Shown here: piece after piece, positions 43,311 through 52,113 of the stretch
Position numbering within the stretch: the first letter of the stretch is position 1
Layout: every line of letters begins with the position of its first letter
Assembly: GCA_028277515.1 (NCBI GenBank)
Contig: JANQGC010000324.1
Span: 1-57,466 of the forward strand
Reading direction: 5' to 3'
Source of the DNA: Anaerolineae bacterium
GTDB lineage: Bacteria > Chloroflexota > Anaerolineae > Promineifilales > Promineifilaceae
Length of the DNA stretch: 57,466 nt
The notes under the pieces: model-generated
What the model saw: only the letters and a program-made list of their open reading frames with translations
Databases searched by the model: none
Told to the model about the DNA's origin: nothing
Made by a program: the position numbers and the translations under genes

Positions 43311-45139
43311 TGGGAAATGTCAACGCTGCTGCCGATGCAGCTTCAGCCAAAGAAAAGAAGCCTATGATAAATGACTTTTCACTTGTTGTGGCCACTGAAA
43401 ACGGTACCGGCAGCCAGACTGCAAATTTAGCGATCTTACGCTCGCTGTTTAAGATGGGAATCCCGGTTAATGGGAAAAACATCTTCCCCTCGAACATCCA
43501 GGGGCTTCCCACCTGGTACCAAATCCGGGTGAGCTATCAAGGCTATGTCGGCCGTCGTGATACCTCAGAGATTCTTGTGGCCTTCAACCAGGTTACTGTG
43601 CACGATGATATTGCCGATCTACCACCAGGCGGGGTGTGTATTTATAACGATGACTGGCGGTCCATGCCGGAAAGGGATGATATTATCTATTATGGAATTC
43701 CGGTCAACATTTTTGTCGCCAAAGCCGGAATGAAAGGCAAGCTGCGGAACTACATCGCCAATATGGTTTATGTTGGCGCCCTGGCTTACTTGCTGGGCAT
43801 ACCGTTAGAGGAAATCGACGGGGCTTTAGATTTTCACTTTAAAGGGCGTCGCAAGCTGGTTGAGACCAATATGAATATGGTTCGCACCGCATTCGAGTGG
43901 GCCAGCGAAAACTGGACAAAGGCCGACCCCTATCGCGTAGCCCCCATGAATGAAACATCCGGATTGGTGATGCTAACCGGCAATGAAGCCGCTGCCCTAG
44001 GTTCAATCTTTGGTGGTGTAACACTCGCCTCATGGTATCCAATCACCCCCTCTACCAGCTTAATTGATGCCCTCAACAGTAATTTACCAGGCCTGCGCGT
44101 GGATCCGGAAACGGAACGGAAAACTTACACGGTGATCCAGGCTGAAGATGAACTGGCCGCTATCGGCATGGTTCTGGGAGCAGGCTGGGCTGGGGCAAGA
44201 GCCATGACCGCAACCTCAGGTCCCGGCATTTCGCTTATGGCCGAATTCGCCGGTCTGGGCTACTTCGCCGAAATTCCAGGTGTGATTTGGGATATTCAGC
44301 GGGTCGGTCCGAGCACTGGCTTGCCCACCCGAACCGGACAGGGGGATGTCCTTTTCACTTATACCCTGGGTCACGGGGACACAAAAAACGTCGTTCTTTT
44401 TCCCTCATCGGTTAACGAATGTTTTGATTTCGGGTTCATGTCCTTCGACCTGGCCGATCAACTGCAGACGCCAATTTTCGTCCTCAGCGATCTCGATTTA
44501 GGTATGAACAACTGGATGGCCGAGCCTTTTAAATACCCGGAAACACCGATTAACAGAGGAAAAGTGTTGACCGCTGAGGAAGTCAAAGAAAATGGGTTTG
44601 CTCGCTATAAAGATCTTGATGGTGATGGCATCACATACCGCACATTACCTGGAAACGAGCATCCACAATCGGCTTATTTCCTGCGTGGAACCGGCCACGA
44701 TGAGCAGGCGCTTTACAGCGAAAGGTCGGACGTATGGGTAGAAAATATGGATCGCCTCATGCGTAAATTTGAAACGGCGCGGAACCTGGTTCCCGGCCCG
44801 GCCATTGACGAAAGACCGGGTGCGGAATTTGGGATTATTGCCTTTGGAACGACGCGCTATGCCATTGATGAAGCGCGAGATCGTTTAGAAGCCAGGGGTG
44901 TAAAAACCAGCTTCCTCAGAATACGCGCCCTCCCCATCAAAGAAGAAGTGAAAGATTTCGTTGCCCAATACGACCGGGTCTATGTCATTGAACTGAACCG
45001 GGATGGCCAAATGTATTCGATTTTAATCAATGAAATGCCTGAAATGGCTACAAAGATGACCTCGCTAGCTTATATGGACGGTTTACCATTAACACCGGGT
45101 TGGGTGGTTAATGCCCTGGAACAAAAGGAGCAATTTTAA
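43310..45139 (+). CDS. korA: 2-oxoacid:ferredoxin oxidoreductase alpha subunit (gamma-alpha fusion)
   Basis: A 609-aa subunit. Residues ~15-200 are the gamma domain (ATENGTGSQTANLAILRSLFKMG), and the rest is the alpha domain of pyruvate:ferredoxin oxidoreductase-type enzymes (GNEAAALGSIFGGVTLASWYPITPST, MTATSGPGISLMAEFAGLG). With korB it oxidatively decarboxylates a 2-oxoacid to the acyl-CoA and reduces ferredoxin; it may also run in reverse for CO2 fixation. The two-subunit layout is typical of 2-oxoglutarate oxidoreductase (KorAB), but a branched-chain substrate is possible. It is coupled to a GntR regulator. Confidence 0.93.
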   Translation: MGNVNAAADAASAKEKKPMINDFSLVVATENGTGSQTANLAILRSLFKMGIPVNGKNIFPSNIQGLPTWYQIRVSYQGYVGRRDTSEILVAFNQVTVHDDIADLPPGGVCIYNDDWRSMPERDDIIYYGIPVNIFVAKAGMKGKLRNYIANMVYVGALAYLLGIPLEEIDGALDFHFKGRRKLVETNMNMVRTAFEWASENWTKADPYRVAPMNETSGLVMLTGNEAAALGSIFGGVTLASWYPITPSTSLIDALNSNLPGLRVDPETERKTYTVIQAEDELAAIGMVLGAGWAGARAMTATSGPGISLMAEFAGLGYFAEIPGVIWDIQRVGPSTGLPTRTGQGDVLFTYTLGHGDTKNVVLFPSSVNECFDFGFMSFDLADQLQTPIFVLSDLDLGMNNWMAEPFKYPETPINRGKVLTAEEVKENGFARYKDLDGDGITYRTLPGNEHPQSAYFLRGTGHDEQALYSERSDVWVENMDRLMRKFETARNLVPGPAIDERPGAEFGIIAFGTTRYAIDEARDRLEARGVKTSFLRIRALPIKEEVKDFVAQYDRVYVIELNRDGQMYSILINEMPEMATKMTSLAYMDGLPLTPGWVVNALEQKEQF

Positions 45140-45140
45140 G

Positions 45141-46184
45141 ATGGGTACGAGAGCACGTGCGCCAAGAGTAAATCTTATTAATCTCACTAAAAACGATTAC
45201 AAAGGGAGGCCAACCACCCTTTGTAAGGGATGCGGTCATAATTCAATCGCCAACCAGATCGTTCAGGTAGCTTTTGAGCTCAACATTAAGCCTCACGAAT
45301 TAATCAAGATGAGTGGTATTGGCTGTTCGAGTAAGTCGCCCACTTACTTCTTAGGAAGGTCTCACGGTTTTAATTCGCTGCACGGCCGTATGCCGTCAGT
45401 CAGCACTGGCGCGCTGATGGCCAACCACACCTTAAAAGCTATCGGTGTGAGTGGGGATGGTGACACGGCGAGCATTGGCTTCGGCCAATTCAAGCATGCC
45501 CTACGCAGAAATGTGCGCATGGTCTACATCATTGAGAACAACGGTGTTTACGGTTTAACCAAGGGTCAATTCTCGGCAACGGCCGATGAAGGCGCATTCT
45601 TGAAGTATGCCGGCCAGAATGAGCTGCCGCCCATCGACATTTGTATGGAAGCGATCATGGCTGGAGCCGGCTTTGTCGCCCGCTCCTTTTCCGGGGATGC
45701 GAACCAGGTTCGTGAACTGTTAAAAGCCGCCTTGAGCCATCGCGGCATGGCTGTTTTGGACATCATCAGCCCTTGCGTAGCTTTCAACAACGAGGATACT
45801 TCATCTAAGAGTTATGGATACGGTCGTGAACATGAAGCCCCTCTACATGATTTTGGCTGGGTCCCGCCGGCGGAAGAAATCGAGATCAATCCTCCCCAGG
45901 AACCCGGCGATGTTCGTGATATCAAATTGCATGATGGCTCACATATTATCTTAAAAACACTTGACGAAACCTACGATCCCACGAACAAAATGGAAGCGCT
46001 GCGCTTACTGCAAGAAACAGAAGATACGGCCGAGTTCATCACTGGTCTCATTTATTTCGATCCCACGCGTGAATCATTAGCCGAAGCGGCCGATCTGCCA
46101 GATACACCGCTGGCGCACCTGCCGGATGAAATGCTCCGGCCTCCCAGGGAAGCATTAGATAAACTCATGAGCAAGCTGCTATAA
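45141..46184 (+). CDS. korB: 2-oxoacid:ferredoxin oxidoreductase beta subunit
   Basis: A 347-aa thiamine-diphosphate-binding beta subunit. LCKGCGHNSI and GIGCSSKSP supply three cysteines, and ISPCVAFNN the fourth, of a 4Fe-4S cluster. GDGDTASIGFGQFKHALRRN with VYIIENNGVYGLTKGQ forms the TPP/Mg site. The ATG at 45141 follows AAGGAG; the longer frame from 45111 overlaps korA's end and is unlikely. A terminator follows 30 bp after the stop. The C-terminal ~60 residues are a variable extension. Confidence 0.94.
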   Translation: MGTRARAPRVNLINLTKNDYKGRPTTLCKGCGHNSIANQIVQVAFELNIKPHELIKMSGIGCSSKSPTYFLGRSHGFNSLHGRMPSVSTGALMANHTLKAIGVSGDGDTASIGFGQFKHALRRNVRMVYIIENNGVYGLTKGQFSATADEGAFLKYAGQNELPPIDICMEAIMAGAGFVARSFSGDANQVRELLKAALSHRGMAVLDIISPCVAFNNEDTSSKSYGYGREHEAPLHDFGWVPPAEEIEINPPQEPGDVRDIKLHDGSHIILKTLDETYDPTNKMEALRLLQETEDTAEFITGLIYFDPTRESLAEAADLPDTPLAHLPDEMLRPPREALDKLMSKLL

Positions 46185-46210
46185 ACTCAACCAATACTGT
46201 TTATAAAAAG

Positions 46211-46233
46211 GGCCGGCTTTTTGAAAGCCGGCC
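46211..46233. terminator. Intrinsic terminator between korB and ppx
   Basis: GGCCGGCTTT-TTG-AAAGCCGGCC is a perfect 10-bp stem followed by TCTTTTCT on the plus strand and CCTTTTTATA on the minus strand. It can serve both convergent genes. Confidence 0.85.
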
Positions 46234-46273
46234 TCTTTTCTATTTCAATCTTGTCATGATAAGAGGCTCTTTT

Positions 46274-47842
46274 TTACCCGTGCATAGGGGGCATCCATGA
46301 AGCCGGCGCGGCCGTGCTTTCCAGCACAAGCCGGCGCTGGAACGCAGTTTCCATCAATGAAGCGGCGTTCTTTTCTGTTTCCCACAGTTCGACCGCCGGA
46401 TACTCATCAGCCATAACTGTCAGGCGCAATTCCTGGTCATCCCAAAACGCCGCTACATCATCCACATTGGCATTACGGCCGCGCTCTAAAAACTCGGACA
46501 GGCGCAGCATGGCCGCTAAACGGGTGAGCAGTAGTTCATCATCCTCGGTCAGCAGATTTTCAAAACCGACAATTCGAGGTTTACCTTTGCGATGATAGCG
46601 GGTGAGCAAGGCAATTAAAGCCTGTTCCCGGGGTGTGAAGCCGGCCAGGCCACGGTTGACAATCAGCATCTGGGAATGTTTATGGTGAGCATAGTAATCA
46701 ATGATGGTCCCTAAATCATGCAAGAGCGCAGCTGCCTCTAAAATTTCCAACTGCCTTCGGCCGTATCCATGCAGAGGTGTGAGCTGTTCAAAGAGCCGGC
46801 CGGCCAGGTAGCGCACATGGCTGGCATGCGCTTTCTCATAACTATATACACGGGCCATATTCAGCACGCTGAAGCGACGGATATTAGCCACGACCGGATA
46901 GGAGAGATGATGCCAGAACCGTTCAAAAAACAGCCCCTCGCGTAAGCCATTAACAGACACGGTCAGTTGCTCCATCCCTAATCTCTCCATAATGGTTTTA
47001 ATCACAAGAGCACCGGGCAAAATAATGTCCGCCCGGTCGCTGTTAAGTCCAGATATTTTACGCCGTTTGACCAATCGTTTTTCTTTAAGCTGCCTGATGC
47101 TTTCTGCCAGAGATTGGCTGCTTAACACATATCCATGAAGCGTGTTTAAGGGATATTCCTCTCGTTTGGCTCCCATCCGGGCCAAATTCCGAATGGTTCC
47201 TCCCAAACCTACAAGTTGCAAATTCGCACCGGAATCCTGTTCCGTCAACCACTCGACCTTATTTAGCTGGCGGTTAATTTCGCCTATCGTCGCTTTGAAG
47301 TCGTGATCATCTACCGGGTCACTATGGACAAATCGCTCAGTCAGGGCCAGAGCACCTAACGGCAAAGCTGTACCACGCTCAAATCGACGGTTGCGCACTT
47401 CAGATATTTGGGCGCTGCCCCCACCAATATCAACAACAAAGCCATTGTTTAAGGGTACCTCATTAAGCGCACCGAGCACGCCATAATAGGCTTCCTTATT
47501 GCCATCTAGAATTTGTAATGAAAGGCCAATTTCCCGTTCGACTTGCTCGACAAAGGCGGGGCCGTTGCTGGCTTCACGAACGGCACTGGTGGCGGTGGCG
47601 ATGATTTTGCTCACGCCTGCTCCATCACAAAAGCGTTTAAACAGGCGCAGGGTAAATAAAGCTCTGCCTATAGCAGCTTCGCTGAGACCGTCCTCATTCA
47701 ATCCTTCACGCAGACGCACGACTTCCCGAATCTCATCATCCAGGTTGTAAGCGTAGCCTAATATTGTGCTCAATACGACCAATCGCGCCGTATTGGATCC
47801 AAGGTCGATGACAGCGATTCGCTTTGCTTGATTCGATAACAT
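46274..47842 (-). CDS. ppx: Ppx/GppA family exopolyphosphatase with HD domain
   Basis: A 522-aa protein. Residues ~1-310 are the actin-like Ppx/GppA domain with VIDLGSNTARLVV (phosphate 1), LDGNKEAYYG, VVDIGGGSAQISEV (phosphate 2) and LVGLGGTIRNLA (adenosine). The C-terminal ~180 residues carry an HD domain (LLHDLGTIIDYYAHHKHSQML). Members hydrolyse polyphosphate and/or the 5'-phosphate of pppGpp, acting in the stringent response; which activity prevails here cannot be told. It is convergent with korB. Confidence 0.92.
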   Translation of the reverse strand: MLSNQAKRIAVIDLGSNTARLVVLSTILGYAYNLDDEIREVVRLREGLNEDGLSEAAIGRALFTLRLFKRFCDGAGVSKIIATATSAVREASNGPAFVEQVEREIGLSLQILDGNKEAYYGVLGALNEVPLNNGFVVDIGGGSAQISEVRNRRFERGTALPLGALALTERFVHSDPVDDHDFKATIGEINRQLNKVEWLTEQDSGANLQLVGLGGTIRNLARMGAKREEYPLNTLHGYVLSSQSLAESIRQLKEKRLVKRRKISGLNSDRADIILPGALVIKTIMERLGMEQLTVSVNGLREGLFFERFWHHLSYPVVANIRRFSVLNMARVYSYEKAHASHVRYLAGRLFEQLTPLHGYGRRQLEILEAAALLHDLGTIIDYYAHHKHSQMLIVNRGLAGFTPREQALIALLTRYHRKGKPRIVGFENLLTEDDELLLTRLAAMLRLSEFLERGRNANVDDVAAFWDDQELRLTVMADEYPAVELWETEKNAASLMETAFQRRLVLESTAAPASWMPPMHG

Positions 47843-47992
47843 AGTTGCTCCAGATAATTCGTTTGCTGACTATTTTAACGCCTACGGTTATAACATTAAT
47901 GTTGCCAGGAAGCGTTCCTAAGAATTGTTTTTAACCGGTTTCTTTTACCTTACAACGTAGTATAATGCACATTCTGCTAGAAGGTGATCGAA

Positions 47993-49747
47993 TTGAGCAA
48001 AAAAGAATTTCGGCTTGAAAACGCCTACGACTACAATCGCACTTCTCCCGTACGCTGGATTCTCTCGCACACCATGCGTTATCCGCTGCTGCCTATAGGC
48101 ATCATCGTCACGGCCATTCTCAATAATTACGCTTACAGCCAAATTCAAATTTTTATCGGTCAGGCATTCGACTTAATCAATGTGCCGGATTGGGAGATGA
48201 GCGGGCTTTTCTGGCTGGCGGTCGGCGTCTTTGTAGCGGCTTCAGCTCAAGGTCTCTTCGGCCTCCTCCGCAATTACAGCACTGAATTTTTAGCCCAGCG
48301 ATTTGAGAGGGATTCTCGCGATGAGTTGTACACAGATCTGTTGGGTAAAAGTCAAACCTTCCACGGCCGGCAGCGAATTGGCGACATTATGGCCCGGGCG
48401 ACCAATGACGTACGCACATTGAATATCATGTTCAGCCCTGGCCTAATGTTGATCGTCGATTCCTTCATGGGCATCATCGTGCCCGTTGTATTAATTGGAC
48501 TGTTGGACACCCGTTTACTCCTGGTGCCAATCCTTTTCCTGATAGGCTTTTTTATCACGATTTGGGATTATTCCAGACAGCTCAACCCGGTTAGTGCAGC
48601 CATGCGCGAGCAGTTCGGAGTCATGAACGCCGGCCTTGCCGAATCGATCAGCGGCATTCAAGTGGTGAAAAGCAATGCGCAGGAAAAGCAGGAAGAGGCC
48701 AGTTTCTCTGAAGATGCCCGGCAATTTCGCGATTATTTCATTCGCCAGGGGGAGATCCAGGCCCGCTATTTACCCATGTTGGTCTTCAGCATCGCCTGGG
48801 CGGCCGGGTTTTTCTGGGCAGTCGTTTTATGGCGGGACGGAGAGATTACTGCCGGCACGGTTGTTGCCTATATGGGACTGCTCGGTGTGCTGCGATTCCC
48901 CACTTTTATCTCGATTTTTTCGTTCAACCTGGTGCAGTTGGGCATCGCCAGCGCCGGCCGAATTTTGGACATGATCAACACGGAAACAGAATTAGATGAA
49001 AACGAAGCCGGATTCAGCGGCCGGATTCAAGGCCATGTCACGTTTGAAAATGTGAGTTTTGGTTATAACGGCCAGGATGTCCTCAAAGATATCAACTTCA
49101 CTGCTAAACCTGGGGAGACGGTGGCGATTGTTGGCCAGACCGGTTCGGGGAAAACCACCCTGACCCGGTTGATTAATCGTATATTTGATGCGAATAACGG
49201 CCGAATTTTGGTCGATGATGTAGACGTCAAAGATTGGAACCTTGAATCGTTACGCTCTCAAATCTCAACCATTGAGCAAGATGTCTTCTTATTTTCACGC
49301 ACGCTGGCCGAAAATATCGCATTTGGCAGTCCAGAGGCCTCCATGGATGATATTCAAGTGGCGGCCATGGAGGCGCAGGCCGGCAATTTTATTTCCGGCT
49401 TCAAAGATGGCTACCAAACGGAAGTAGGTGAGCGAGGGACGATGTTATCCGGCGGGCAAAGGCAGCGTATTGCCATTGCGCGTGCCTTTTTAACTGATCC
49501 GCGCATTTTGATTCTTGACGACAGCACAAGCGCCATTGACAGCGAGACCGAAGATCAGATTCAACGGGCCATGCGCCAAATTAGCAGCCAGCGCACTACC
49601 TTTTTAATTACCCATCGTCTCAGCCAGATTCGTTGGGCGGATCGCATCATCGTCTTAAAACAGGGAGAAATTGTGGACCAGGGAACCCATGAAGAACTCC
49701 TGGAAAAGAGCGAAGCGTATCGCAAAATTTTTGCACGGTACGAGTAA
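47993..49747 (+). CDS. ABC exporter half-transporter A (degenerate catalytic Glu)
   Basis: A 584-aa type IV ABC exporter subunit: six helices in residues ~25-320, then a nucleotide-binding domain with Walker A GQTGSGKTT, signature LSGGQRQR and Walker B LILDDSTSAID, where Asp replaces the catalytic Glu. The H-loop is LITHRLSQ. The partner encoded 3 bp downstream has the complementary pattern, as in heterodimeric exporters of the TM287/288 or BmrCD type. TTG at 47993 has AAGGTGA upstream; GTG at 47984 is an alternative start. The substrate is unknown (drug, lipid or peptide). Confidence 0.92.
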   Translation: MSKKEFRLENAYDYNRTSPVRWILSHTMRYPLLPIGIIVTAILNNYAYSQIQIFIGQAFDLINVPDWEMSGLFWLAVGVFVAASAQGLFGLLRNYSTEFLAQRFERDSRDELYTDLLGKSQTFHGRQRIGDIMARATNDVRTLNIMFSPGLMLIVDSFMGIIVPVVLIGLLDTRLLLVPILFLIGFFITIWDYSRQLNPVSAAMREQFGVMNAGLAESISGIQVVKSNAQEKQEEASFSEDARQFRDYFIRQGEIQARYLPMLVFSIAWAAGFFWAVVLWRDGEITAGTVVAYMGLLGVLRFPTFISIFSFNLVQLGIASAGRILDMINTETELDENEAGFSGRIQGHVTFENVSFGYNGQDVLKDINFTAKPGETVAIVGQTGSGKTTLTRLINRIFDANNGRILVDDVDVKDWNLESLRSQISTIEQDVFLFSRTLAENIAFGSPEASMDDIQVAAMEAQAGNFISGFKDGYQTEVGERGTMLSGGQRQRIAIARAFLTDPRILILDDSTSAIDSETEDQIQRAMRQISSQRTTFLITHRLSQIRWADRIIVLKQGEIVDQGTHEELLEKSEAYRKIFARYE

Positions 49748-49750
49748 ATT

Positions 49751-51586
49751 ATGGGATTTATACTAGACGGACTCGAAACTGAAGATTATGATCGCCAGTA
49801 TGGTGATCGGGAACTTCTAGACCGGATCATCGACTATTTCCGGCCGTACAAATGGCAAATGCTGTTGGTGGCCGTGATGATCACCCTCAATTCTGCGGCG
49901 ACCATCGCCGGGCCTATCTTGATTAGCAAGGCTATCGACTTATTGACAGAAGATGTGCCCATGCAAGTCATATTGTTAATGACCATCGGCATTGGCATCC
50001 TGGGCGCTTCCGCCTGGTTGTTCAATTTCATCCGCCAATGGTTTTCCGCCCGTGTGACCGGCAATGTGGTTCTTAAACTTCGCGAAGACGCGTTCAATGC
50101 TACTGTGGGACTTGATTTATCCTTCTTTGACGACCATCCATCTGGGAAAATTGTCAGCCGTATCACTTCCGATACGCAGGATTTTGCCGAAGTTGTCAAC
50201 TTGGTACTGAATTTGATCAGCCAGGCGCTGCTGGTTGTCTTTTTGACCATGTGGCTGTTCGCCATTGATGTTCGCCTGACAATACTTTTAATCATAATGA
50301 CACCTGTAGCGGTGATCATGGCCTTAAGCTTCCGGCGAATCGCCCGTCGTGTCACTCAGAATGCACGGCGCATCACAGCGATTATTAACGCCCAAATTCA
50401 GGAATCAATTAGCGGCATTGTCATCGCCAAAAGCTTCCGCCAGGAACAAGCTATATATGACACCTTTGACGATAACAATAAGCAGGGTTATCGCATGGGT
50501 TTGCAGCGTGGTTTAACGCTGATGTCTATCTTCCCCTTATTAGGATTTGCTCAAGGGCTGGGCACAGCGATTTTGCTGTTCTATGGCGGGCTGGCCACGA
50601 CCGATCCGGCCAGCGGCGTTACCATCGGCGACTGGTATCTTTATATGCAAGCTGTGGGCTTTTACTGGTGGCCGATGATGAATATCGCTTCCTTTTGGAG
50701 CCAGTTCCAGGACGGTTTGTCGGCATCGGAACGTGTATTCGCATTAATAGATGCTGAATCTAAAGTGATGCAGACGGCCGATGAGCATGTGCCCAACCTT
50801 AAAGGTCGTATCCAATTCCAAGATGTCCGTTTCAGTTACACTGACAAAGAGGTGGTGCTGTCCGATTTCAGCTTAGACATTAAAAGGGGGGAAACAGTTG
50901 CCCTTGTTGGCCACACCGGTGCCGGCAAAAGCAGCATCGCCAAGCTGATCATGCGCTTTTATGAATTCCAGGACGGCCGCATCTTAATTGACGGCCGGGA
51001 CATTCGCAGCTTAGATCTGGGCCAATACCGGTTACAAATCGGTCTTGTGCCCCAAGAACCGTTTCTGTTTTCAGGAACCGTGGGAGAAAATATTCGTTAC
51101 AGCCATCCTGGTGCCGGCGACGACGAGGTTCGCCAGGCTGCTATGCAGGTCAGCCAGGGTGAATGGCTAGATGTATTAGCCAATAATCTGGACACCGATG
51201 TTGGTGAACGTGGTTCAAGCCTCTCCATGGGCCAACGCCAGCTCGTAGCCCTGGCCCGCGTTGTGCTGAAAGATCCGGCCATTTTCATCCTTGATGAAGC
51301 AACGGCCAGCGTGGACCCCTTCACTGAGGAGCAGATCCAGGAAGGTTTGGATGTGATCATGAGCGAGCGTACGGCGATCGTCATTGCGCACCGTCTCTCG
51401 ACGGTCAAACAGGCCGACCGGATCATTGTCATGGATCACGGCCGGATTATCGAAGAAGGGACGCATGATGCCCTGCTGACCGCAGGGGGTCATTATGCTG
51501 ACCTGTATAACACTTATTTCAGGCACCAGAGTTTGGAATATATTGAAGGCTGGTCCAAAGAGGTTGAGCAAGTCGCGGCCGATTGA
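49751..51586 (+). CDS. ABC exporter half-transporter B (canonical Glu, altered signature)
   Basis: A 611-aa type IV ABC exporter subunit with an extra ~30-residue N-terminal segment (LETEDYDRQYGDRELLDRI), six helices and an NBD with Walker A GHTGAGKSS, signature LSMGQRQL (Met for Gly) and Walker B FILDEATASVD with the catalytic Glu. Together with subunit A this makes one intact and one degenerate ATP site. It lies 3 bp downstream of subunit A and is presumably in the same operon. The last ~20 residues form an acidic tail. Confidence 0.92.
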   Translation: MGFILDGLETEDYDRQYGDRELLDRIIDYFRPYKWQMLLVAVMITLNSAATIAGPILISKAIDLLTEDVPMQVILLMTIGIGILGASAWLFNFIRQWFSARVTGNVVLKLREDAFNATVGLDLSFFDDHPSGKIVSRITSDTQDFAEVVNLVLNLISQALLVVFLTMWLFAIDVRLTILLIIMTPVAVIMALSFRRIARRVTQNARRITAIINAQIQESISGIVIAKSFRQEQAIYDTFDDNNKQGYRMGLQRGLTLMSIFPLLGFAQGLGTAILLFYGGLATTDPASGVTIGDWYLYMQAVGFYWWPMMNIASFWSQFQDGLSASERVFALIDAESKVMQTADEHVPNLKGRIQFQDVRFSYTDKEVVLSDFSLDIKRGETVALVGHTGAGKSSIAKLIMRFYEFQDGRILIDGRDIRSLDLGQYRLQIGLVPQEPFLFSGTVGENIRYSHPGAGDDEVRQAAMQVSQGEWLDVLANNLDTDVGERGSSLSMGQRQLVALARVVLKDPAIFILDEATASVDPFTEEQIQEGLDVIMSERTAIVIAHRLSTVKQADRIIVMDHGRIIEEGTHDALLTAGGHYADLYNTYFRHQSLEYIEGWSKEVEQVAAD

Positions 51587-52113
51587 GTTTATGAAGAACG
51601 GATTTACTACTTTCTAACTTAACTTTAAAGACGGTTAAGCCGGATACGAAATGTTTCGGCCGCGCGGCTGACCGGGAATGGCTACCTCCGGCTTTTCGCG
51701 CTCTCCTCTATTGACTTCCTCGACCCGGGCAGCTTTGGCCGGACGGTGCACGCCGGGAAGCCTAGATGCGATCGACTTTCATCAAGGTGCTTTTTGCTGG
51801 TGGAGATAATCGATGTTGTTTTTTTTATTCCGGAAACAATATCGGTCAATTGGCCCCGGAATGATGAAAATTGTAAATATTATGGCAACCGCTGGGGGCG
51901 CAGAATGAATTCTGCCTCCGATGCTGATCATCAGAGGATTGCTATATAAGGTGATTGTTTACACAGAACATATGTTCTTGTCAAGTGAGAAAAACATGTG
52001 CCCTGAAAGCGAGGTAAGCGCCTGTCGTCCAGCAATTTTTAACGCCACTTGGCCACCTAACCATCAGCTCACCAATTCCATGACACCAATTGATCCTTTC
52101 TTGCTTGTTGTTA
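51587..52113. other. 527-bp non-coding region with FeoB-like remnant
   Basis: No convincing gene. The first third (51640-51780) is GC-rich with several short complementary blocks (CCCGGG, CCGGC/GCCGG) and could be structured RNA; a 48-codon minus-strand frame without a start codon also passes through it (VEEVNRGEREKPEVAIPG). The rest is AT-richer. At 51991-52063 lies a copy of the 3' end of the gene at 56902. Small ORFs at 51746 and 51921 lack RBS and sensible composition. Confidence 0.6.
51991..52063 (-). pseudogene. Remnant of the 3' end of a FeoB-like gene
   Basis: Translated on the minus strand it gives LGGQVALKIAGRQALTSL, which aligns with LGGRVALKIAGRQALTSL near the C-terminus of the protein at 56902. 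At DNA level a 32-nt core (52008-52039) is identical to 56939-56970, and flanking differences are mainly at third codon positions. The downstream frame diverges (SGHMFFSLD). It is therefore a displaced or duplicated gene end, not an independent gene. Confidence 0.8.
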
